Shown here: positions 19,084 through 28,323 of the stretch, one piece after another
Numbering within the stretch: position 1 is the first letter of the stretch
Layout: the number at the start of each line of letters is the position of its first letter
NCBI GenBank assembly: GCA_029246705.1
Contig: JAQWMQ010000023.1
Coordinates: forward strand, 1-64,000
Length of the DNA: 64,000 nt
DNA from: Phycisphaerales bacterium
GTDB taxonomy: Bacteria > Planctomycetota > Phycisphaerae > Phycisphaerales > SM1A02
Reading direction: 5' to 3'
Position numbers and translations under genes: made by a program
The notes under the pieces: model-generated
Database searches by the model: none
What the model saw: the letters and a program-made list of their open reading frames with translations, nothing else
What the model was told of the DNA's origin: nothing

Positions 19084-19947
19084 TCAACCCTTGACTGCAC
19101 CTGAACCGAGACCCTCGATGAAGTGACGCTGCGCCGCGAAGAACAGCACGATGCATGGAACCATCGTCACCACGCTCAGGGCCATGAGCAGGTGCACGTC
19201 CTCGATCCCGCTGAACTGCGTGCGGAAGGAGTTCAACGCGACCGCAATGGTCGCCTGTTCCTCCGAATGCAGGTAGATCAACGGGGTCATGAAGTCGTTC
19301 CACACGAAGATGAAGGTGAACACCGCGGTGATCGCGGTGACCGGGCGCGAGAGCGGCAGCACGATTCGCCACCATATCTCGAACCAGCCGCAGCGATCGA
19401 TCCGGGCCGCCTCGAAGAGCGACTCGGGTATCTGGGCGATGAACTGACGGTACATGAAGATGAAGAACGCGCTCCCGAAGAACGCCGGCACCACCAGGGG
19501 AAGCAGGGTGTCCACCCAACCCAGGCTGCGGAAGAACAGGAAGAGCGGGATCATGGTGACCTGTGCCGGCAGCATCATGGTGGCAAGCATCAGGATGAAG
19601 AAGCCGTTGCGACCGCGAAAACGGATGCGAGCGAAGGCGGTGGCGACGAGGCTGGAGGAAAGGATCGTCGCCGCGACCACCAGCACCGTCACCACGATCG
19701 AGTTCGCGAGGGCGTCGAGAAAACCGGTGACCGGCTCGGTACCGACCTCGCTGACCGCCTGGGCATAGTTGCCCCACTGCGGGTTCCCCGGCAGGACCTG
19801 CAACATCTCCCCGCTGCTCATCGACTGCTTGGCATCCGCCTCGGTCTTCAGGCTGACCACCAGCATCCACCAGATCGGGAAGAGCATCAGCAGCGCACCG
19901 ATCGAGACGGGCAGGTACCAGACCGGGTTGGAACGCGAGGATCTCAC
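19084..19947 (-). CDS. Carbohydrate ABC transporter permease, MalG type
   Basis: A 287-residue inner-membrane permease with six predicted helices. The EAA loop that docks onto the ATPase is EAARIDRCGWFEIWWRIVLPLSRP, with the conserved G and P positions. The C-terminal region (GSGAVKG) matches the MalG/CUT1 subfamily end. Its start overlaps the stop of the fused binding-protein/permease gene by four bases, so the two membrane subunits are translationally coupled. It would pair with the permease half of that fusion to form the channel. Confidence 0.95.
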   Translation of the reverse strand: MRSSRSNPVWYLPVSIGALLMLFPIWWMLVVSLKTEADAKQSMSSGEMLQVLPGNPQWGNYAQAVSEVGTEPVTGFLDALANSIVVTVLVVAATILSSSLVATAFARIRFRGRNGFFILMLATMMLPAQVTMIPLFLFFRSLGWVDTLLPLVVPAFFGSAFFIFMYRQFIAQIPESLFEAARIDRCGWFEIWWRIVLPLSRPVTAITAVFTFIFVWNDFMTPLIYLHSEEQATIAVALNSFRTQFSGIEDVHLLMALSVVTMVPCIVLFFAAQRHFIEGLGSGAVKG

Positions 19948-22292
19948 TGACGCAACCCTTCATAGTGAACGAATCGCCCGCTGGTGCGCAGGACGAGCCC
20001 GGTCAACAGGAGGACCACGACGAGGAGGATCCAGGCCAGCGCGGAAGCGTAGCCCATGTCGTAGAAGTCGAAGGCCTTGTTGTAGAGGTAGAGCACGTAG
20101 AAACGCGTGTCGTCGCCGGGTCCGCCGGAGGTCATGATGAACGCCTGGGTGAAGACCTGGAAGGAACCGATCAGCGCCATGATGCCGTTGAAGAGGACGA
20201 TCGGCCCCAGCATGGGCAGGGTCACCGAACGGAACCTCCGCCAGGCGCGTGCGCCGTCGATTGAAGCGGCCTCGTTGAGTTCCTCGGGGATGTTCCGGAG
20301 TCCCGCGAGGTAGATCATCATGCTGCCACCGATCAACCAGAGGTTCATCAGTGCGAACGCAGGTACGCCGAAGAGCCGGGCATCTCGATTGAACCATTCG
20401 GGGGGCTCGAGACCGAAGAGACCGAGCACCGGGTCGAGCAGCGTGTTCAGGAGCCCACCGTCACTCTTGAAGACCCAGAGGAAGAGCACGCTCATGCCCA
20501 CGCCAGCGAGGACGCTCGGGAGATACCACGCCGCCCGGAAGAACTCCACCCCGCGCAATCTCGCATTGAGCAGGAGGGCCGCCCCGAGTGCGAACGCCTG
20601 GCCGAGCGGCACCGCGAGCAGCACGTAGTAAGCGGTCACGCGGAGACTCTCCCGGAAGGTCGTGTCCTCCACGAAGATCCGGTGGTAGTTCGCGAACCCG
20701 ACATACTCCGCGGTCCCGAGCGGCCCCAGCCCGTTCCAGCGGGTCATCGAGAGCAGGAAGGAAAGGACGATCGGTCCGGCCAGGAGGAGCACCAGTCCGA
20801 TGAGCCAGGGCATGGCCAGGAGGTAACCGGCTCGTTCCTCCGCACGTCGAGCGGTGGAAAGCCTCCCACCACGTGCGACCGCCACCGCGAAGAAACCGAG
20901 CACGAACAGCAGTACCACGGAGATGATCACGATGATCGACCAGGGCATCGCAGGGAAGTCGCGATTGGCGAGGGGCGAAGCCTGCTTGTCACGCCACCAG
21001 CCCCCGAAACCGGAGAGGCTCGAGTCGAGATCGCGACCGGTACGCAAGGTGAGATCCATCCAGCGACCGAACTGGGTGCTGAACTCCGGGTCGGTCGGCC
21101 AGACCGCGACGCGTGCGTGCTCGACCGCATCGAGATAGGCGCGGTCGTTGCTCGGTGCGACCTCGGCGTCGATGAACGCATCGCTGTAGGCGACCGAACG
21201 CAGCGTGGGAATCGCAAGACCGAGTCGGGACTGGCTCTCCTGGGTCTCCCTGCCGACCAGCCAGGCGAGCAGACGCTGCGCCGCTTCCGGATGCGGACTC
21301 GTCGGGGACATGCCCCAGGCAACGGTCGCGATCACGTTCGCCTGTTCACTACCGCGAGGCAGCGGTGCGAAGTTCCAGTCGAAACCCCCTTCGTCGACCG
21401 GCGGAATCGATCGGAAACTGGGGACCACCCAGCGCCCGAAGGGGCCCACCATGCCGAGCCTGCCGGTGAGGAAGAGCGAGGAAGGATCCAGACCCTCCGC
21501 TTCCGCACCCAGGAGGGTGTTCTCCTCGTCGAATCGCCAGGCCCGAAGTCGCTCGAGGGTCGATGCGATGCGTGGATCGGAGAGATCGAGTTCTCCCTCG
21601 GCATCGAGGATGTCGACGCCCTCGGTCCAGAGCAGTGCGCGGACGATCCAGGGCCAGGTGACGATCTCCGCACCACGAACACCGTCACCGAGTTCCGCGA
21701 TGCGACGGGCGGCGGTGATGAAGTCATCCCACGTCCAGTCGTCCTCCGGCAGTGGAACCCCCGCACGCCTGAACAACGAAGCGTTGTAGTAGAAGCCGAC
21801 GGTCGTGAAGTCCTTGGGGATCCCGTACAGCGTGCCTCGACCCTGACGGGTCCCATCGAAACGAAACGCATCGACTGCAGGCGTGAAGTACTCCTCGACC
21901 GCGATCGCCTCGTCGAGGGGGGCGAGCTGTCCCGCGGAAGCGAAGGTGGGAATACGCTCGAAGTCCATGTAGAAGACGTCGGGCGGCTCCCCCGCCGCCA
22001 TCATCGTCTGGAGCTTGGTGAAGTACTGACCGCTGTCACCCGGGTTGATGCGGCGGACCACGATGCCGGGGTGCTCCCGCTCGAAGGCGGACAGGGTGTC
22101 CTCGACGATCTGGTCCTCCTGCTGACCGCCGCCACCGGACCAGTGCATCACGACCAGCTCGATCGAATCCCCCGCCCCGCCGGAGAACACGCGGGAGAGT
22201 TCTCGATACCCGACCCTGCCGAAAGCCCAGACCGTCAGCAGAACGGCACACCCGAGGACGATCCAACGCACGATTGAGGTCACGAGACGCAT
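19944..22292 (-). CDS. Fusion of sugar-binding protein and ABC permease (MalE-MalF type)
   Basis: A 782-residue chimera. After an N-terminal membrane anchor (SIVRWIVLGCAVLLTVWAFGRV), residues about 40-440 form an extracellular solute-binding protein of family 1 (e.g. IELVVMHWSGGGG and EPPDVFYMDFERIPTFASAGQLAPLDE). A second membrane segment (WSIIVIISVVLLFVLGFFAVAVA) returns the chain to the cytoplasm, and a full MalF-type permease follows, with its EAA loop at LNEAASIDGARAWRRFRSVTLPMLGP. The topology works: binding domain outside, permease in the membrane. A start at 22379 would extend into the divergent amylase gene, so ATG 22292 is preferred. It is the first gene of the importer operon, 25 bases from the divergent amylase start. 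Confidence 0.93.
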   Translation of the reverse strand: MRLVTSIVRWIVLGCAVLLTVWAFGRVGYRELSRVFSGGAGDSIELVVMHWSGGGGQQEDQIVEDTLSAFEREHPGIVVRRINPGDSGQYFTKLQTMMAAGEPPDVFYMDFERIPTFASAGQLAPLDEAIAVEEYFTPAVDAFRFDGTRQGRGTLYGIPKDFTTVGFYYNASLFRRAGVPLPEDDWTWDDFITAARRIAELGDGVRGAEIVTWPWIVRALLWTEGVDILDAEGELDLSDPRIASTLERLRAWRFDEENTLLGAEAEGLDPSSLFLTGRLGMVGPFGRWVVPSFRSIPPVDEGGFDWNFAPLPRGSEQANVIATVAWGMSPTSPHPEAAQRLLAWLVGRETQESQSRLGLAIPTLRSVAYSDAFIDAEVAPSNDRAYLDAVEHARVAVWPTDPEFSTQFGRWMDLTLRTGRDLDSSLSGFGGWWRDKQASPLANRDFPAMPWSIIVIISVVLLFVLGFFAVAVARGGRLSTARRAEERAGYLLAMPWLIGLVLLLAGPIVLSFLLSMTRWNGLGPLGTAEYVGFANYHRIFVEDTTFRESLRVTAYYVLLAVPLGQAFALGAALLLNARLRGVEFFRAAWYLPSVLAGVGMSVLFLWVFKSDGGLLNTLLDPVLGLFGLEPPEWFNRDARLFGVPAFALMNLWLIGGSMMIYLAGLRNIPEELNEAASIDGARAWRRFRSVTLPMLGPIVLFNGIMALIGSFQVFTQAFIMTSGGPGDDTRFYVLYLYNKAFDFYDMGYASALAWILLVVVLLLTGLVLRTSGRFVHYEGLRQ

Positions 22293-22317
22293 CGCCACTA
22301 GTGTATAAGGTTGAAAG

Positions 22318-24720
22318 ATGCAGCTCAGTACAGCGACAGCCCTGGCCTTGATCTTCGCCCACACCGTGGAACCATCCATCGGTCAGGATGCCTTCCCGCC
22401 CGAACTCGAGGTCGCACCGATCTCGGTCACCCGGGCGCCGGACGGCATCGCTCCTTCCGGCGTCCGGGTGACCGAGGGCCCGGAGGGAACCTGGCACTGC
22501 ACCTTCACACTGGAAGGGTTCGAGGACGCGAAGTCCGTCGCGCTTGCCGGTGACTTCAACGGGTGGAACCCCCGCGCCACGATGATGCAGCGATCAACCG
22601 AGGGTTGGTCGGTCTCGATCGCCATCCCGGAGGGGACCAGGTACTACAAGTTCGTGGTCGACGGAAACCGATGGCTGCATGACCCCGCAAACCCTGAACG
22701 GACCGATGACGGGCACGGCGGCGCGAATTCGTTGCTTCGCCTGGGCCCGGAGGCGAACCTGCATGCCAGGGACGCGGTCACGGGCGACGGTCGGATCGAG
22801 GGCGCCGGCCTTCAACACGATCCGGAACGCCCACTCTACCTCCAGGGGTTCGCCGACGGCCGGACCCTGATCCGGTACCGGACGCTTCAAGGGGATCTCG
22901 AGAACGTGATGCTCGTGGTCGAGGGGCACCCGCCCCGTAGGATGACGCGCATCGCACAGGCCTCACCCTTTGAATTCTGGGAAGTGCTGCTTTCCCCGGG
23001 TGTGCCGGATGGACGATACACATTCACCATGAGTGACGGAGACACCCGCGTGCGTGATGCAGAGACCTACAAGCTGGAAGCGAATGCGAAGCCCGAGGTT
23101 CGTACCCCGGAATGGGCGAAGGATGCGATCTGGTATCAGGTGATGGTCGATCGATTCCGCAACGGAACTTCGGAGAACGATCCACCCCGCACCCGAGACT
23201 GGAAGAGCGAGTGGTATTCGAACAGCTCCTGGGAGGGTCGGGACGGACAGACCTTCTACGAATGGTTCGTCTTCGACCGGCTTTATGGGGGAGACCTCCA
23301 GGGTCTCGAGGAGAAGCTCGACCACCTCGCCGATCTCGGCGTGAACGCGATCTACCTCAATCCGATCTTCCAGGCATCCGGACACCACAAGTACAACACG
23401 ACGAACTACCTCCACGTCGACGAGCACTTCGGAGCCGGTGGGGACTACGCCAGGGCGGAAGCGACGGAGGATCTCCAGGACCCCTCCACGTGGACCTGGA
23501 CCGAGAGCGATCGAATCTTCCTCGAATTCCTCCGGACCGCGAAGGCCCGGGGCTTCAAGGTCATCATCGACGGCGTGTTCAATCATGTCGGCACCCAGCA
23601 CCCGGCCTTCAGGGACGTGCTGGAGAAGGGTCGGGACTCCGCGTACGCGGACTGGTTCGACGTGCGCAGCTGGGAACCCTTCGAATACGAGGGCTGGGCG
23701 GGCTTCGGGTCGCTTCCGGTGTTCAAGAAGAGCAAGGACGGCCTTGCCAGTGACGAGGTTCGCCAGCACATCTTCGACATCACGCGCAGATGGATGGATC
23801 CCGACGGGGATGGCGACCCGTCGGACGGAATCGACGGTTGGAGACTCGACGTCCCCAACGAGATCGCCCTCCCCTTCTGGATCGACTGGTGTGCACACGT
23901 CAGGTCGATCAACCCCGACGCCTACATCTCGGGCGAGATCTGGGACCGGGCGGACGAATGGCTCGACGGAAGATCATTCGATGCGGTGATGAACTACGAA
24001 TTCTCCAAGGTCGCCTTCGAATGGCTGGGCAACCGGGAACGGAAGATCACCCCGACCGAGGCGGACCAGGCCCTGGCCGGGCTCCGAATGGCCTACCCGG
24101 CGGAGATCACCTACGTCCTCCAGAACCTGATCGACAGTCATGACACTGATCGAGCGGTCTCGAAACTCTTCAACCCGGACCGCAGCTTCGATACCGGCAA
24201 CCGGGAACAGGACGATCCCACCTACGACGGCGGTCGACCGGACCAGACGTGCTACCAGAAGCTGCGGCTCATGGTGCTGCTCCAGATGACCTACATCGGG
24301 GCACCGATGGTGTACTACGGCGACGAGGTCGGCATGTGGGGATCGGACGATCCGAACAACCGGAAGCCGATGCTCTGGCAGGATCTCGAGCCCTACGAGG
24401 AACCGGAGGAGAATCACGTCTCGCCGGAGCTCCTCGGGTACTACCGCGCGGCGATCGCCCTGAGGAACGAACACCCTGCGCTCCGGCGAGGGAGCTTCAA
24501 AACCGAACATCTCGACGATGAACAGGATGCCTGGGTCTACCGCCGAAGTCACGATGGCGTCGAGATCCTCGTCGCGCTCAACGCCGGAACCACGACTTCG
24601 AAGGTTCCCCTCCCGGATGGCGAGTGGACCGCGATCTTCCCCACCGACTCGGAAGCCCCGAGCACGGGGACCGCGGTGCTCGAACCTTTGTCCGGTCGGG
24701 TCTGGAAGAAATCCGGCTGA
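22318..24720 (+). CDS. Secreted GH13 alpha-amylase-family glycoside hydrolase
   Basis: An 800-residue enzyme with a signal peptide (first about 22 residues, ending near SIGQ). Domains in order: an AMPK/CBM48-like glycogen-binding module (about 55-145, containing ALAGDFNGWNP and YYKFVVDG), a beta domain resembling the N-terminal domain of cyclomaltodextrinases (about 160-260), then the GH13 barrel. Catalytic motifs are DGVFNHVG (418-425), GWRLDVPNE with nucleophile D511, GEIWD with acid/base E540, and SHDTDR with D609. The likely role is cutting alpha-1,4-glucan or pullulan outside the cytoplasm. Its stop overlaps the malQ start as TGATG. The substrate range (starch, pullulan or cyclodextrin) cannot be fixed from motifs. 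Confidence 0.94.
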   Translation: MQLSTATALALIFAHTVEPSIGQDAFPPELEVAPISVTRAPDGIAPSGVRVTEGPEGTWHCTFTLEGFEDAKSVALAGDFNGWNPRATMMQRSTEGWSVSIAIPEGTRYYKFVVDGNRWLHDPANPERTDDGHGGANSLLRLGPEANLHARDAVTGDGRIEGAGLQHDPERPLYLQGFADGRTLIRYRTLQGDLENVMLVVEGHPPRRMTRIAQASPFEFWEVLLSPGVPDGRYTFTMSDGDTRVRDAETYKLEANAKPEVRTPEWAKDAIWYQVMVDRFRNGTSENDPPRTRDWKSEWYSNSSWEGRDGQTFYEWFVFDRLYGGDLQGLEEKLDHLADLGVNAIYLNPIFQASGHHKYNTTNYLHVDEHFGAGGDYARAEATEDLQDPSTWTWTESDRIFLEFLRTAKARGFKVIIDGVFNHVGTQHPAFRDVLEKGRDSAYADWFDVRSWEPFEYEGWAGFGSLPVFKKSKDGLASDEVRQHIFDITRRWMDPDGDGDPSDGIDGWRLDVPNEIALPFWIDWCAHVRSINPDAYISGEIWDRADEWLDGRSFDAVMNYEFSKVAFEWLGNRERKITPTEADQALAGLRMAYPAEITYVLQNLIDSHDTDRAVSKLFNPDRSFDTGNREQDDPTYDGGRPDQTCYQKLRLMVLLQMTYIGAPMVYYGDEVGMWGSDDPNNRKPMLWQDLEPYEEPEENHVSPELLGYYRAAIALRNEHPALRRGSFKTEHLDDEQDAWVYRRSHDGVEILVALNAGTTTSKVPLPDGEWTAIFPTDSEAPSTGTAVLEPLSGRVWKKSG

Positions 24721-26156
24721 TGCAGATCCACCCGTTCTTCAAGCATCGTTCCGCCGGCGTGCTCCTGCACGTCAGCTCGCTCCCCGGGGCGCATGGGATC
24801 GGCGACTTCGGCCCTTCAGCCCGACGCTTCATGGACTGGCTCGAGGCGACGGGTTGGAACACCTGGCAGGTGCTCCCCATCGGACCGCTGGGCAAGGGGG
24901 ATTCGCCGTACAGCAGTCCATCCAGTTTCGCGATCGAACCACTGTTGATCTCGCTCGATCTGCTGGTCGAGGACGGTCTGTTGCCGGCTTCCGCGGCACG
25001 ATCGACCCCCGAGCTCAGGCGCGGGAACACCAGGTATCAGGCGGCGCGCCGATTCAAGGAACCCCGATTGCACCGGGCATTCGAGACCTTCCGGAACGAC
25101 GGTGGAGAGCGTTCACGTGCCTACCGTGGTTTCCTCGAGCACTCTGCCGAATGGCTTGGGCATTGGTGCGACTGGGCGTCGGAGCACCGGGGCGGTGATC
25201 CGGAGTACCACGCCTTCGTGCAGTTCAAGCTCGAGCAGCAATGGAAGGGCGTGCGCAGGGCTGCACGAGCGAGGGGAATCAGGATCTTCGGTGACCTGCC
25301 GATCTTCGTGCCGCTGGAATCCGCCGACGTCGAGGCCAACCCGGAACTCTTCCAGCTCGATCGATCCGGTCGACCGACGGCGGTCACCGGTGTCCCACCG
25401 GATCGTTTCAGCAGCCGGGGCCAGCTCTGGGGCCACCCGCAGTATCGCTGGCCCGCGCATCGCAAGACCGACTTCGACTGGTGGACGCGCAGGATCGCGG
25501 CACAGTTCGAGCGCTTCGACATCGTGCGGATCGATCATTTCGTGGGACTCCAGCGGGCCTGGCACGTTCGCGCCGGCGCGCGGACCGCACGAAAGGGCAC
25601 CTGGCGACGCTCGCCCGGACGGGAACTGCTGGCAGCCTTCCAGGATCGATTCGGTTCACAGGCCCTCGTCGCGGAGGATCTGGGCTCGGTGACCCCCGCG
25701 GTCCGGAAGCTCCGGGACGACCACGGCCTCCCGGGGATGTTCCTGCTCCACAATGCTTTCGACGAGGACGATTCCAGCAGCCTGCCGTTCAACCTGCCCG
25801 TCCATTCGGTGCTCTACACCGGGACCCACGACAACGACACGACCTCGGGCTGGTGGCGCTCGCTCGCCCCCCGTTGCCGCCAGCGGGTCCGGGATTGCGT
25901 CGGAGGGATCGGAGCTACCCCATCGGAGAGCCTTCTGAGCATGGCACTTGCCTCTCGCTCGATTGCTACCATCATCCCCATGCAGGATATTCTGGGACTC
26001 GGGACCTCCGCCAGAATGAATATTCCAGGCACCCCCACCGGAAACTGGCGATGGCGTCTCCAGAAAGGGATGCTTAAGAAGCCTGACGCGGCTAGGCTTC
26101 GAAGACTGGCATCGACAACCGGCCGCCTCGATGGTCGAGGCAGACCCCAGATTTAG
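24720..26156 (+). CDS. malQ: 4-alpha-glucanotransferase (amylomaltase, GH77)
   Basis: A 478-residue cytoplasmic enzyme that transfers glucan segments between maltodextrins, giving chains long enough for phosphorylase and releasing glucose. N-terminal RSAGVLLHVSSLPGAHGIGDFGPSA is the family opening. Catalytic residues are D272 in VRIDHFVG, E319 in LVAEDLG and D371 in YTGTHDNDT. The chosen ATG overlaps the amylase stop (TGATG). An earlier in-frame start would lie inside the amylase gene. It is slightly shorter than the usual 500 residues, but all motifs are present. The phosphorylase start lies 31 bases downstream. Confidence 0.95.
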   Translation: MQIHPFFKHRSAGVLLHVSSLPGAHGIGDFGPSARRFMDWLEATGWNTWQVLPIGPLGKGDSPYSSPSSFAIEPLLISLDLLVEDGLLPASAARSTPELRRGNTRYQAARRFKEPRLHRAFETFRNDGGERSRAYRGFLEHSAEWLGHWCDWASEHRGGDPEYHAFVQFKLEQQWKGVRRAARARGIRIFGDLPIFVPLESADVEANPELFQLDRSGRPTAVTGVPPDRFSSRGQLWGHPQYRWPAHRKTDFDWWTRRIAAQFERFDIVRIDHFVGLQRAWHVRAGARTARKGTWRRSPGRELLAAFQDRFGSQALVAEDLGSVTPAVRKLRDDHGLPGMFLLHNAFDEDDSSSLPFNLPVHSVLYTGTHDNDTTSGWWRSLAPRCRQRVRDCVGGIGATPSESLLSMALASRSIATIIPMQDILGLGTSARMNIPGTPTGNWRWRLQKGMLKKPDAARLRRLASTTGRLDGRGRPQI

Positions 26157-26187
26157 ACCACTTGACCAAGAACAGACGATCCAACAC

Positions 26188-28314
26188 ATGACCGACTCAG
26201 AACGGATGCTCGAGTCGCTTCGAGACATTGCGAACGACCTCTGGTGGAGCTGGAACGAAATCGGCCGAAGGCCCTTCGCCATGATCGATCCTCGATTGTG
26301 GGAAGCCACGAGGCACTCGCCGATCCGAGTCCTCGAGGAAGCTGATCCCGCACGCCTGGCAGCACGCGTTGACGACCATGATTTTCAACAGGTCACCCAG
26401 AAGGCGATAGCGGCACGCGATCACTACTACGAGACCGCACCGTGGTTCCAGCGAGTCGCGTCCAATGGCGACGAGGAGATGCTTGTCGCCTACTTCTGCA
26501 GTGAATTCGCGATTCACGAAAGCATGCAACAGTATTCGGGAGGTCTCGGCGTGCTCGCCGGCGACCACGTCAAGAGTGCGTCCGACCTCGGAGTGCCCTT
26601 CGTCGGGATCGGCCTGCTCTACCGGCACGGGTACTACATCCAGGAGTTCACCAGCGACGGACACACCCGGGTGATCTACCCAGATTACGACTTCGAGAAG
26701 ATGCCGATCGAGGACACCGGCGTGGACATCGCCTGCCCGCTCTGGGACCGAGAGGTGATCGCGAGGGTCTGGAAGATGCAGGTTGGACGATCGACCCTGC
26801 TGCTGCTCGATGCAGATCGAGAAGGCAACAGCGACGAGGACCGCCTGTTGACCGAGGGTCTGTACAAGGGGGATTCCGACCCCCGGATGCGACAGCAGAT
26901 ACTCCTGGGTGTCGGAGGCGTGATGGCGCTGGAAGCCTTGGGATACCAGCCCACGGTCTACCACCTCAACGAGGGCCATGCTGCCTTCGCACCCATCGCC
27001 AGAGTCGCGAAACTCATCAAAAACGGCCTGACACACGATGAATCGATGAAGGCGGTGCGGGACACGACCGTGTTCACCACTCATACCCCGGTCCCGGCGG
27101 GACATGACCGATACGATCCCGGCCGTGCAGCGGACGCCTTGCACAGGGTGCTTGATGAAGCCGGCATGTCCCGTGACGCCTTCTGCGCACTGGGGCGGGA
27201 GCACCAGGACAACCACGACGAACTCCTCTGCATGACGGTCGTCGCCCTACGAATGTCCACGTTCACCAACGGCGTCGCACAACTTCACGGAGAGGTCTCA
27301 AGGGAGATGTGGAAGGGCGCGTTCGGGCTCGAGGATCCGGAAGATGTCCCCATCGACGCGATCACCAACGGGATCCATGTACGGACGTGGCTCGCACCGG
27401 AGGCAGACGCCTTCTGGCGTCGGGAGATCGGACTGAGACCCGCACGAGCCACACCCCACTCCACCCAGTGGTCACGGGCACTCGATGCGGATCCCAACTC
27501 ATTCTGGGATCTTCGCAATGACCTACGAGCGAATCTCGTCAGGTTCCTGAGACACAGGCTCGGTCACCAGGCGATCAAGAACGGCGCCGACCCGGACGAG
27601 CTTCGAGAGATCTCGACCTTCTTCGATCCCGACGCACTGATGATCGGTTTCGCACGCCGATTCGCGACCTACAAGCGAGCCCCCCTGATCTTTCGCGATC
27701 TCGAAAGGCTCGAGGGGATCATCGACGACATCGACCAGCCGGTGCAGATCATCTTCGCGGGCAAGGCCCATCCAAGGGACAAGGGTGGGCAGGCCTTCGC
27801 CCAGAAGATCCACCGAATGTCGCGCAGGGAACGGCTTCGAGGACGCGTCGCGATCCTCGAGGAGTACGACATGGAGGTCGGACGGATGCTGACTTCGGGA
27901 TGCGATGTCTGGCTCAACAATCCGATTCGCCCGCACGAAGCCAGCGGAACCAGCGGCATGAAGCCGCCCATGCACGGCGGATTGAACTGCTCGATCCTCG
28001 ACGGCTGGTGGCCCGAAGGGTTCGACGGGCGAAACGGCTGGTCGATCGGCGACGAATCGGAATTCGAGTCCCAGGACGACCAGGACGACTACGACTCGGA
28101 CTCGCTCTACGAGATGCTCGAGGACGAGATCGTTCCATTGTTCTACGAGCGGAACGCCAGGGACGTGCCAAGGCGCTGGATCAGGCGTGCGCTTCGATCG
28201 GTGGCCACGGTCCCCGACTACTTCAACACCAACCGAATGGTCGGCGAGTACGTCGACCTTGCATATCTTCCGGCGCATCGCGCTCGGCTGGAAGTCCAAC
28301 TCAACGCCGAGTAG
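26188..28314 (+). CDS. glgP: Alpha-glucan phosphorylase (GT35)
   Basis: A 708-residue pyridoxal-phosphate enzyme that releases glucose-1-phosphate from maltodextrin or glycogen. The N-terminal LRDIANDLWWSWNEIGRR and the VAYFCSEFAIHESMQQYSGGLGVLAGDH block identify the shorter bacterial/archaeal phosphorylase subfamily. EASGTSGMKPPMHGG carries the expected PLP lysine (K592), and GFARRFATYKRA holds the phosphate-binding Arg and Lys. It completes the alpha-glucan set with the amylase, malQ and importer. ATG 26188 is preferred over 26131, which would start inside malQ. It ends nine bases from the convergent adenylation gene, with no hairpin between them. Confidence 0.94.
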   Translation: MTDSERMLESLRDIANDLWWSWNEIGRRPFAMIDPRLWEATRHSPIRVLEEADPARLAARVDDHDFQQVTQKAIAARDHYYETAPWFQRVASNGDEEMLVAYFCSEFAIHESMQQYSGGLGVLAGDHVKSASDLGVPFVGIGLLYRHGYYIQEFTSDGHTRVIYPDYDFEKMPIEDTGVDIACPLWDREVIARVWKMQVGRSTLLLLDADREGNSDEDRLLTEGLYKGDSDPRMRQQILLGVGGVMALEALGYQPTVYHLNEGHAAFAPIARVAKLIKNGLTHDESMKAVRDTTVFTTHTPVPAGHDRYDPGRAADALHRVLDEAGMSRDAFCALGREHQDNHDELLCMTVVALRMSTFTNGVAQLHGEVSREMWKGAFGLEDPEDVPIDAITNGIHVRTWLAPEADAFWRREIGLRPARATPHSTQWSRALDADPNSFWDLRNDLRANLVRFLRHRLGHQAIKNGADPDELREISTFFDPDALMIGFARRFATYKRAPLIFRDLERLEGIIDDIDQPVQIIFAGKAHPRDKGGQAFAQKIHRMSRRERLRGRVAILEEYDMEVGRMLTSGCDVWLNNPIRPHEASGTSGMKPPMHGGLNCSILDGWWPEGFDGRNGWSIGDESEFESQDDQDDYDSDSLYEMLEDEIVPLFYERNARDVPRRWIRRALRSVATVPDYFNTNRMVGEYVDLAYLPAHRARLEVQLNAE

Positions 28315-28323
28315 TGATTCGAT

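Noticed and set aside
20682-22277. 531-codon plus-strand frame opposite the fused binding protein/permease
   Set aside because: No recognisable domain and strongly charged composition; the minus-strand product has full ABC importer motifs.
28315-28323. Terminator between convergent glgP and adenylation copy 1
   Set aside because: Only nine bases separate the stops and no inverted repeat spans them.
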